This document shows positions 1 through 5,055 of a DNA stretch of 10,086 nt, in pieces (the first letter of the stretch is position 1; each line of letters opens with the position of its first letter). Made by a program: the position numbers and the translations under genes. The stretch covers positions 1 to 10,086 of the forward strand of contig DJXF01000063.1 in the NCBI GenBank assembly GCA_002449635.1. The letters are read 5' to 3'. Under the pieces are notes generated by a model. The model was given only the letters and a program-made list of their open reading frames with translations. It was not told where the DNA came from and searched no databases. Source of the DNA: Clostridiales bacterium UBA7011. Its GTDB lineage: Bacteria; Bacillota; Clostridia; Oscillospirales; Butyricicoccaceae.

Positions 1-638
1 AGAACGATCGGGAAGCCCGGCAGACGCTTGGTTACTTCTTCCAGAACGTCAAAGCGCAGCTGCGGCTTGGTGCCCGGCTTGAACTTGTACGCGCCGTGGG
101 AAGTGCCGATTGCGATTGCGAGGGAGTCACAGCCGGTGCGGTCTACGAATTCCTCAACCTCTTCCGGACGGGTGTAAGAAGCGCAGCCCTCTTCAACCTT
201 AACTTCGTCCTCTACGCCGGCCAGTGTGCCCAGCTCAGCCTCGACAACAACGCCGCGCTCATGTGCGTAGTCAACAACCTTCTTTGCCAGTGCAACGTTC
301 TCGTCGAACGGCAGGGAGGAACCATCGATCATAACGGAGGTAAAGCCGCCGTCGATGCAGGACTTACAGGTCTCGAAATCCGGGCCGTGATCCAGATGCA
401 GTACGATCGGGATATCCGGGTTCTCAATGACAGCAGCCTCAACCATCTTTACCAGGTAGGTGTGGTTTGCATAAGCGCGGGCACCCTTGGATACCTGCAG
501 AATAACCGGAGCCTTCAGCTCGCCGCAGGCCTCAGTGATACCCTGGACGATCTCCATGTTGTTTACATTGAAAGCGCCGACAGCATAGCCGCCGTCGTAT
601 GCCTTCTTGAACATTTCAGTACTAGTTACCAGTGGCAT
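1..638 (-). CDS. fba: Class II fructose-1,6-bisphosphate aldolase, 3' part outside the window
   Basis: Reversible cleavage of fructose-1,6-bisphosphate to dihydroxyacetone phosphate and glyceraldehyde-3-phosphate, a zinc-dependent cytosolic step of glycolysis and gluconeogenesis. The minus strand reads open from ATG at 638 to the window edge (212 full codons; the family is usually about 280-310 residues). Visible signatures are GAFNVNN near residue 21, HLDHG at 81-85 (D83 catalytic, H84 zinc ligand by family homology), GGFTSVMIDGS at 97-107, EAELGT at 133-138 and IGTSHGAYKF at 177-186 (H181, second zinc ligand). The window stops just where the conserved LHGGSG loop should follow. The start is preceded by AGGAAG at suitable spacing; an ATG 7 nt upstream is out of frame. 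The gene is divergent from the phosphofructokinase gene. The family call is firm; only the C-terminus is unseen. Confidence 0.96.
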   Translation of the reverse strand, partial: MPLVTSTEMFKKAYDGGYAVGAFNVNNMEIVQGITEACGELKAPVILQVSKGARAYANHTYLVKMVEAAVIENPDIPIVLHLDHGPDFETCKSCIDGGFTSVMIDGSSLPFDENVALAKKVVDYAHERGVVVEAELGTLAGVEDEVKVEEGCASYTRPEEVEEFVDRTGCDSLAIAIGTSHGAYKFKPGTKPQLRFDVLEEVTKRLPGFPIV

Positions 639-666
639 AATTCATCTTCCTTTCAGAATATAATCC

Positions 667-701
667 GCACGTCCATCGTGCTACGGGCATGCGGGTCCCG
701 T
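667..701 (-). other. Two short hairpins in the aldolase mRNA leader
   Basis: Within the roughly 65-nt leader expected from the aldolase promoter, two consecutive dyads can fold: ACGGG/CCCGT (positions 683-687 with 697-701) and GCACG/CGTGC (667-671 with 677-681). Neither has a U-tract, so they are not terminators. A role in mRNA stability or translation is possible but is inference only. Confidence 0.35.
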
Positions 702-709
702 ATGCTGAT

Positions 710-738
710 ATTTTACCAGTCTTTCTCTGTAAAATCAA
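710..738 (-). promoter_or_regulatory. Sigma-A promoter for the aldolase gene
   Basis: On the minus strand, TTGATT (733-738) is followed after 17 bp by TAAAAT (710-715), which is preceded by a TGG extended -10. The predicted transcription start is near 703, giving a leader of about 65 nt. The spacing and hexamers fit a vegetative promoter. Confidence 0.75.
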
Positions 739-757
739 GTCGTTTATGTAATTTTCG

Positions 758-788
758 CAAATTTTATCCACATTCACTCTGAAATTTG
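758..788. repeat. Inverted repeat between the divergent glycolytic promoters
   Basis: CAAATTT (758-764) and AAATTTG (782-788) form a 7-bp inverted repeat separated by 17 bp. It lies between the -35 boxes of the fba and pfp promoters, in an AT-rich stretch. It could be an operator serving both genes, but AT-rich dyads also arise by chance. Confidence 0.3.
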
Positions 789-805
789 TGCACTTGGAAA
801 AAGAA

Positions 806-834
806 TTGATTTTCGGGCAAAAATATGGTATATT
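806..834 (+). promoter_or_regulatory. Sigma-A promoter for the phosphofructokinase gene
   Basis: TTGATT (806-811), a 17-bp spacer and TATATT (829-834) with a TGG just upstream of the -10 box. The architecture matches the opposing aldolase promoter (same -35 hexamer, spacer and TGG). The predicted start is near 841, leaving a leader of about 94 nt before the ATG. Confidence 0.8.
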
Positions 835-856
835 CAAGTTAACATCGGAAAGTGCG

Positions 857-886
857 GCATTCCGGCGCCGTCCAAGGCGGCAATGC
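857..886 (+). other. Hairpin in the phosphofructokinase mRNA leader
   Basis: GCATT (857-861) pairs with AATGC (882-886), and inside it CGCC (866-869) pairs with GGCG (876-879). There is no U-tract after it, so it is not a terminator. It matches no riboswitch that I recognise. Confidence 0.35.
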
Positions 887-934
887 TTGTCTGTGCCGTC
901 CCATTTTCGTGACATTTTTAGGAGGTATTTGATT

Positions 935-2170
935 ATGAGTGAGCTGAAGGGCGCAATGATCATCGGCCAGTCCGGTGGTCCTACTTCTGTTATCAACGCA
1001 AGCGCATACGGCGCAATTAAGGCTGGTCTGGATTCCGATTCCATCACCACGGTTTACGGCGCTGCCAACGGCATTGTCGGCGTTCTCAACGACAAGCTGT
1101 ACATCATGGACAAGGAAGATCCGGCTGAGCTGGAGCTTCTGAAGTACACCCCGTCTTCCGCACTGGGTTCCTGCCGTTACAAGATCGCTGATCCGGATGT
1201 CGACGACACCGATTACAAGCGCATTCTCGAAATCTTCAAGAAGTACGATGTCCGCTATTTCTTCTACAACGGCGGCAACGACTCCATGGATACCTGCAAC
1301 AAGATTTCCAAGTACATGAAGAAGGTCGGCTACGACTGCCGCGTCATGGGTATCCCGAAGACCATCGACAACGATCTGTTCGGTACAGACCATTGCCCGG
1401 GCTTCGCTTCCGCTGCCAAGTACATCGCTACCTCTATCACCGAGGTATATCAGGATTCCCACGTATACGACAAGGGCCAGGTTTCCATCATCGAGATCAT
1501 GGGCCGTCACGCAGGCTGGCTGGCCGGCGCTGCTTCTCTCGCAGCTGTTACCGGTTATCCGGCTGATCTGGTTTACCTGCCGGAGGTTGACTTCAACATG
1601 GACGAGTTCCTCGCTGATGTCTCTGCAATCTGGGAGAAGAATCACAACGTTATCGTAGCTGTTTCCGAGGGCATCCACTATGCTGACGGTTCCTTCGTAT
1701 CCGAGGCAAAGACCTCCGCTACCGACGGCTTCGGTCATGCACAGCTGGGCGGCCTGGCTGCTATGCTGGCTGACGTTGTCAAGGAAAAGCTGGGCGTCAA
1801 GGTTCGCGGCATCGAGCTGTCCCTGCTGCAGCGCTGCGCAGCACATTGTGCTTCTCAGACCGATATCGACGAGTCCTTCCTCGCAGGTCAGACCGCAGTA
1901 AACGCTGCTGTTGCCGGCGAGACCGACAAGATGGTTGCATTCGAGTGCTCCCGCGACGGCGGTTATACCTGCACCACCAAGCTGCTCAACCTCTCTGACG
2001 TAGCAAACTTCGAGAAGAAGGTTCCGGTCGAGTGGATCAACGAGCGCGGAAACAACGTTTCTCAGGAGTTCATCGACTACGCTCTGCCGCTGATTCAGGG
2101 CGAGACCCAGATGAAGAAGGAGAACGGCCTGCCGCGCTTCGCAAAGCTGGCTAAGGTTGTTGCCGAGTAA
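935..2170 (+). CDS. pfp: 6-phosphofructokinase, PPi-dependent type
   Basis: Phosphorylates fructose-6-phosphate to fructose-1,6-bisphosphate, probably with pyrophosphate as donor, which would make the step reversible. The protein has 411 residues, typical of long-form PPi-PFKs and longer than ATP-PFKs of about 320. Visible motifs: IIGQSGGPTSVINA at 9-22, NGGNDSMDT at 112-120, PKTIDNDL at 141-148 and MGRHAGWLAG at 189-198. By family knowledge, Asp116 (where ATP enzymes have Gly) and Lys142 (where ATP enzymes have Gly) both indicate PPi specificity; Asp145 is the catalytic base. Asn115 replaces the first Asp of the usual GGDDS. The ATG at 935 is chosen because AGGAGG lies at 920-925 and the conserved N-terminus begins there; the in-frame GTG at 788 lies upstream of the promoter. 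It is monocistronic, divergent from fba, and closed by a strong terminator. Confidence 0.95.
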   Translation: MSELKGAMIIGQSGGPTSVINASAYGAIKAGLDSDSITTVYGAANGIVGVLNDKLYIMDKEDPAELELLKYTPSSALGSCRYKIADPDVDDTDYKRILEIFKKYDVRYFFYNGGNDSMDTCNKISKYMKKVGYDCRVMGIPKTIDNDLFGTDHCPGFASAAKYIATSITEVYQDSHVYDKGQVSIIEIMGRHAGWLAGAASLAAVTGYPADLVYLPEVDFNMDEFLADVSAIWEKNHNVIVAVSEGIHYADGSFVSEAKTSATDGFGHAQLGGLAAMLADVVKEKLGVKVRGIELSLLQRCAAHCASQTDIDESFLAGQTAVNAAVAGETDKMVAFECSRDGGYTCTTKLLNLSDVANFEKKVPVEWINERGNNVSQEFIDYALPLIQGETQMKKENGLPRFAKLAKVVAE

Positions 2171-2202
2171 GCTCAAGCTGTCATTCTTTTCCGCATATCC
2201 TG

Positions 2203-2236
2203 CCGGCAGGCGCTTCGCGCGCCTGCCGGTTTTTTT
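2203..2236 (+). terminator. Intrinsic terminator of pfp
   Basis: A perfect 11-bp GC-rich stem, CCGGCAGGCGC (2203-2213) with GCGCCTGCCGG (2219-2229), has a 5-nt loop and is followed by seven Ts. It lies 33 nt after the pfp stop and separates pfp from the small-gene pair downstream. Confidence 0.95.
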
Positions 2237-2313
2237 CATTCCCCAAAAATGTTTTTCTGCGGACAGACACCTTTTGTTTTGCCGGAATCTATACTGCATG
2301 CAGGGGTGAGACA

Positions 2314-2460
2314 ATGGCTTGCTGCTCGAAGACCGTCGGGATGACGGCGGCAGCGTTCGGACTGGGGCTGCTGCTGGCTACACTGCTCCCGTCGAGCATC
2401 CTTGTGCCGATCTCTTCTGTCCCGCTGATTGCGGTCGGCGCTGTCATTTATTTACATTGA
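2314..2460 (+). CDS. 48-residue hydrophobic protein encoded directly upstream of spoVM
   Basis: A short reading frame of 48 codons plus TGA, preceded by a good ribosome binding site, GGGGTGAG (2303-2310). The product begins MACCSKTVGM and then becomes strongly hydrophobic: a Gly/Leu/Ala-rich segment at about 12-24 (containing FGLGLLLATLLP) and a second at about 27-47, ending IYLH. Either one long or two short membrane segments are possible, with Pro26, Pro33 and Pro38 as breaks. Two adjacent Cys (3, 4) sit near the N-terminus. It has no charged residue after Lys6 except a C-terminal His. The spoVM ribosome binding site overlaps its stop codon, so the two are probably co-translated. I do not recognise a named family. 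By position a forespore-membrane role alongside SpoVM is plausible, but that is inference. Confidence 0.7.
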   Translation: MACCSKTVGMTAAAFGLGLLLATLLPSSILVPISSVPLIAVGAVIYLH

Positions 2461-2466
2461 AAGGGG
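2459..2466 (+). promoter_or_regulatory. spoVM ribosome binding site overlapping the upstream stop codon
   Basis: GAAAGGGG begins inside the TGA (2458-2460) of the 48-residue gene and lies 9 nt before the spoVM ATG. Ribosomes terminating on the first gene would cover this site, the arrangement expected for translational coupling and matched expression of the two small proteins. Confidence 0.7.
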
Positions 2467-2475
2467 TTTTTTCTC

Positions 2476-2562
2476 ATGAAAATCGTCGTGATTCGGAGTC
2501 CCAGACTGCTCGCCGGTATCCTGCGCAGTATTTTCGGCATCAAAAAGTCTCCCGCGGCGTGA
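2476..2562 (+). CDS. spoVM: Stage V sporulation protein SpoVM
   Basis: SpoVM is a tiny amphipathic-helix protein made in the mother cell. In Bacillus it binds the positively curved outer forespore membrane and anchors SpoIVA, starting coat and cortex assembly. The 28-residue product starts MKIVVIRSPRLLAGIL and ends with a basic, proline-containing tail (KKSPAA). Compared with the 26-residue B. subtilis SpoVM as I recall it, Lys2, Ile6, Pro9, Leu11, Gly14, Ile15, Arg17 and Gly21 fall at the same positions; Pro9 is known there to matter for curvature-dependent localisation. The start has AAAGGGG upstream with 9-nt spacing. The gene lies 15 nt behind the 48-residue membrane-protein gene and about 2.5 kb from sipL-spoIVA, which encodes its functional partners. 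It is too short for routine gene calling. Confidence 0.88.
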   Translation: MKIVVIRSPRLLAGILRSIFGIKKSPAA

Positions 2563-2613
2563 AGACGTGCAGGATGCACAATACCATGCGCGGCAAACAG
2601 GCTTTTTTTTGAC

Positions 2614-2643
2614 TTGACTTCCCTCTCCTGTATTTGCTACAAT
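2614..2643 (+). promoter_or_regulatory. Sigma-A promoter upstream of the MATE gene
   Basis: TTGACT (2614-2619), an 18-bp spacer, then TACAAT (2638-2643) with a TGC extended -10. A second TTGACT at 2609-2614 is too far from the -10. Transcription would begin near 2650, just ahead of the hairpin at 2661-2697. An eight-T run at 2603-2610 precedes it but has no convincing stem of its own. Confidence 0.75.
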
Positions 2644-2660
2644 AAAATCACCGCGTAGCG

Positions 2661-2702
2661 AAGAGCGTAAATCCAGGCTGTCTGGATTTGCGCTCTTTTT
2701 TT
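2661..2702 (+). terminator. Leader terminator (possible attenuator) before the MATE gene
   Basis: A 14-bp stem with one G-U pair (2663-2676 with 2682-2695) closes a 5-nt loop and is followed by a run of nine Ts from 2694, interrupted only by C2695. Flanking A2661-A2662 can extend the stem into the T-run. It sits between the promoter at 2614-2643 and the MATE start at 2733. Transcripts from that promoter would end after about 50 nt unless read-through is allowed. It may also end the spoVM transcript. No upstream leader peptide or known riboswitch fold was found. Confidence 0.85.
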
Positions 2703-2732
2703 GTTTGTCACACTGCAGGGAGAGGTTTTAAC

Positions 2733-4115
2733 ATGCAAAAGGAACACACACAAAACATCATGGGGACAGCGAGGATCGGACGTCTGATGCTGTCCATGGG
2801 CATGCCGATGATTCTGTCAATGATGCTGCAGGCAGTCTACAACATTGTGGACAGCGCCTTTGTCTCCAATATGGCGGACAACGGCGAGGCAGCACTCACC
2901 GCACTGACGCTCGCTTTTCCGGTTCAGATGCTGATGGTTGCGGTCGGCGTGGGCACGGGTGTCGGCGCCAACGCACTGCTGTCCCGCTCACTCGGCGAAG
3001 GAAACCGCGAAAAGGTCAATCTGGTCGCCGGAAACGAGGAATTTCTGTCCTTTGTGATCTATGCCGTATTTTTGCTGTTCGGACTGTTCGGCGCACGCGC
3101 CTATATCCAGTCTCAGACGACCAATGCGCTCATCATTCAGATGGCGGTCGATTATCTGCGCATCTGCTGTGTCGCTTCGCTCGGCATTGTGCTGTTCTGG
3201 TGCTACGAAAAGCTGCTGCAGGCAACGGGCCGGTCGCTGTTTTCCACCATCGCGCAGGTCTCCGGCGCTGTCACCAATATCATCCTCGACCCCATCATGA
3301 TTTACGGTCTGCTCGGCTGTCCGAAATTCGGCGTGCGGGGCGCTGCGTACGCCACGGTCATCGGCCAGTTTGTCTCGCTGTTCGCTGCCCTGTTTTTCCA
3401 CGTCCGATACAACCGTGAAATTACGAACAGCCTGCGCTGTCTCAGGCCGTCCGCTCAAATCATCGGACAGATTTACACCATCGGTCTGCCCGCCATAATC
3501 GCGCAGGCACTGATGTCGGTCATGACCTACGGACTCAATCTGATCTTCGGGACAATCGGAGAAAGTGCCGTGACTGCATACGGCCTGTACTACAAAATTC
3601 AGCAGTTCATTTTATTTGCAGCATTTGGTCTGCGCGATGCGATCACGCCGATCGTCTCGTTTAATTACGGAATGCAGAGCAGGTCGCGCGTGCGCGACGG
3701 CATCAAATACGGCATGCTGTATACCCTCATCATCATGCTTGCCGGTACAGCGGTTCTGGAGATCTTCGCTTCCCCTCTCTCCGCCGTCTTCGGTCTTTCC
3801 GGCGAAACGGAGGCACTGTGCATCAGCGCCATGCACATCATTTCGCTCAGCTTTTTCTTTGCCGGTGCCAATGTCGCTTTTCAGGGTTTTTTTCAGGCGC
3901 TGCAGAGCGGCGGCGAATCGCTGATTGTCTCTGTCTGCCGTCAGCTGCTGTTCGTTCTTCCCGTCGCGTGGGTGCTCGCCCGCATCGCCCAGGCGACCGG
4001 ACTCATCTGGCTGATCTGGATCGTCTTTCCGCTCGCGGAGCTGCTGTCCGCCGGCATCGCACTCCTGCTGATGCGGCGCATTTACCGCAGCAAAATTGCC
4101 GGAATGGAGCAGTAA
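2733..4115 (+). CDS. MATE family efflux transporter
   Basis: An integral membrane cation-coupled antiporter of the multidrug and toxic compound extrusion family, exporting drugs or metabolites; the substrate cannot be told from sequence. The protein has 460 residues with about twelve hydrophobic segments, the usual size. The N-terminal segment contains MGMPMILSMMLQAVYNIVDSAF, and GVGTGVGANALLSRSLGEG follows after the second segment; both are typical of the family's first half. The second half repeats the pattern (IGLPAIIAQALMSVMTYGLN near residue 250). The chosen ATG follows GGGAGAGG at good spacing; an earlier in-frame TTG lies inside the terminator hairpin and is rejected. It is monocistronic and convergent with the HAD gene. 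Expression is probably gated by the hairpin in its leader. The family call is secure. Confidence 0.95.
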   Translation: MQKEHTQNIMGTARIGRLMLSMGMPMILSMMLQAVYNIVDSAFVSNMADNGEAALTALTLAFPVQMLMVAVGVGTGVGANALLSRSLGEGNREKVNLVAGNEEFLSFVIYAVFLLFGLFGARAYIQSQTTNALIIQMAVDYLRICCVASLGIVLFWCYEKLLQATGRSLFSTIAQVSGAVTNIILDPIMIYGLLGCPKFGVRGAAYATVIGQFVSLFAALFFHVRYNREITNSLRCLRPSAQIIGQIYTIGLPAIIAQALMSVMTYGLNLIFGTIGESAVTAYGLYYKIQQFILFAAFGLRDAITPIVSFNYGMQSRSRVRDGIKYGMLYTLIIMLAGTAVLEIFASPLSAVFGLSGETEALCISAMHIISLSFFFAGANVAFQGFFQALQSGGESLIVSVCRQLLFVLPVAWVLARIAQATGLIWLIWIVFPLAELLSAGIALLLMRRIYRSKIAGMEQ

Positions 4116-4186
4116 ATTCCCTATATTTTCAGAAACCGCCGCCGGCTCTGCCGCTCTTTCCCCATTGTCCGGCGCTGTCCCCAAAC

Positions 4187-4228
4187 AAAAAATCCGAAAA
4201 ACAGAAGCGCCTGTTTTTCGGATTTTTT
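4187..4228. terminator. Bidirectional terminator between the MATE and HAD genes
   Basis: A perfect 18-bp dyad, 4187-4204 with 4211-4228, around the 6-nt loop AAGCGC. Each strand ends in a run of six Us, so it can stop transcription from both sides. It abuts the stop codon of the minus-strand HAD gene. Confidence 0.92.
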
Positions 4229-4930
4229 CTATTCATTGTCCGCACGCGGTGCCTGCAACAGGCGGTGCAGCTTTTCATACAATTGATTAAAATTCTGCAT
4301 GACACTGTCGACCAGTTCGCCTGCCTGCACACGTCCGCTGTCTGTGGGGTCGATGAGCACCACATAGCCGATTCCCGCCGCGCGTGCTGCCCGCGCGCCT
4401 GCCACCGCGTCCTCCACTACCACACACTGTTCGGGCGGCATGTGAAGCTTTCGGGCCGCAAGGCGGTAAATATCCGGCGCCGGTTTGCCGGGAAAGTTCT
4501 GATCGCTGCAGATAATATCTGCGCGGTCAAACCAGCTGCACAGATTCAGATGTTCAAAATAAAAATCCATACTTGCCGGATTGGACGAGGTCGCAATCGT
4601 AAACGGAATCCCGCCCGCGCGCAGCAAATCGAGCACTTTCGGCAGACCCTCCGCCAGATGAAACGACTCCGGATGGGTCAGGCACAGCCGCTTGTAGTTT
4701 TCCCGCTTGCGGGCAACCAGCTCCCGCTTGCGCTCGGGCGGCACATCGCTGCCCCAGAAATAATCAATCGTTTCACTGCTCGTGCGCCCGTTGGTGCACT
4801 GCATAAACTGTTCGCGCGACAGACCATGCCCCAGTGTCTCCTCCGCCAGCTCATTCCATGCCTGAAACTGAATCGGCGTGTCAAACAGCATGGTCCCGTT
4901 AAAATCAAAGATGACTGCAAATTCCCGCAT
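4229..4930 (-). CDS. HAD-superfamily hydrolase, beta-phosphoglucomutase-like, with a DxN motif I
   Basis: A cytosolic haloacid dehalogenase-fold enzyme of 233 residues, the size of the phosphatase/beta-phosphoglucomutase subfamily. Motif I is FDFNGTM (Asp9, Asn11), motif II is TIATSSN (Ser115), motif III is the Lys in NFPGKPAPD (Lys149) and motif IV is VVEDAVAGARAA (Glu173, Asp174). A helical cap lies at about residues 17-90. The usual second Asp of DxDGT, which acts as acid/base in phosphatases and mutases, is Asn here, while all other motifs are intact. I recall similar DFNGT proteins in Clostridia, so this is probably a real subfamily and not decay. The start at 4930 has AGGAAGGGG upstream; an in-frame ATG 18 codons earlier lies in the promoter region. 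The substrate is unknown. It is divergent from sipL. Confidence 0.88.
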   Translation of the reverse strand: MREFAVIFDFNGTMLFDTPIQFQAWNELAEETLGHGLSREQFMQCTNGRTSSETIDYFWGSDVPPERKRELVARKRENYKRLCLTHPESFHLAEGLPKVLDLLRAGGIPFTIATSSNPASMDFYFEHLNLCSWFDRADIICSDQNFPGKPAPDIYRLAARKLHMPPEQCVVVEDAVAGARAARAAGIGYVVLIDPTDSGRVQAGELVDSVMQNFNQLYEKLHRLLQAPRADNE

Positions 4931-4955
4931 ACATACCTGCCCCTTCCTGTTACCA

Positions 4956-4984
4956 ATTGTACCATGTATTGTTTCCGCAGGCAA
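4956..4984 (-). promoter_or_regulatory. Candidate promoter for the HAD gene
   Basis: On the minus strand, TTGCCT (4979-4984), a 17-bp spacer and TACAAT (4956-4961) with TGG ahead of the -10. The predicted start lies near 4949, giving a short leader of about 19 nt that still contains the ribosome binding site. The -35 box is imperfect. Confidence 0.6.
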
Positions 4985-4996
4985 TGCTATTTTCCC

Positions 4997-5026
4997 GTCA
5001 TATCTATTCCCTGCACGTCATAAAAC
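4997..5026 (+). promoter_or_regulatory. Sigma-E-like sporulation promoter for sipL-spoIVA
   Basis: GTCATATC (4997-5004), a 14-bp spacer and CATAAAAC (5019-5026) closely fit the mother-cell sigma-E pattern recalled from Bacillus (about GTCATATT, 14-15 bp, CATACAnT). The start would be near 5033, about 23 nt before the sipL ATG and just ahead of AAGGAGG. spoIVA and sipL homologues are sigma-E targets elsewhere, which fits. No comparable sigma-A promoter was seen on this strand. Confidence 0.65.
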
Positions 5027-5055
5027 TATACAAACACCGATAAGGAGGACGTTTT

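Noticed and set aside
96..782. Plus-strand frame of 228 codons antisense to the aldolase
   Set aside because: The minus strand encodes an unmistakable class II aldolase over the same bases.
788..934. Upstream GTG extension of the phosphofructokinase
   Set aside because: The extension would start before the mapped-looking promoter (-35 at 806), and its translation lacks family similarity; AGGAGG sits before the ATG at 935.
839..2314. Minus-strand open frame of 491 codons opposite pfp
   Set aside because: It is antisense to a well-supported phosphofructokinase gene and runs across its terminator; the composition is atypical and no motif is recognisable.
2567..2610. GTGCA/TGCAC dyad and eight-T run after spoVM as a terminator
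   Set aside because: The 5-bp stem with a 3-nt loop ends 24 nt before the T-run, so it is not a proper intrinsic terminator; the hairpin at 2661-2702 is far better.
2319..2612. Plus-strand frame of 97 codons over the small-gene pair
   Set aside because: It is in another frame from the 48-residue gene and spoVM, has no ribosome binding site at its start and no recognisable content, whereas spoVM is identifiable residue by residue.
3818..5023. Plus-strand frame of 401 codons across the end of the MATE gene and over the HAD gene
   Set aside because: It overlaps two real genes and an 18-bp terminator, with a low-complexity Arg/His/Cys-rich translation.
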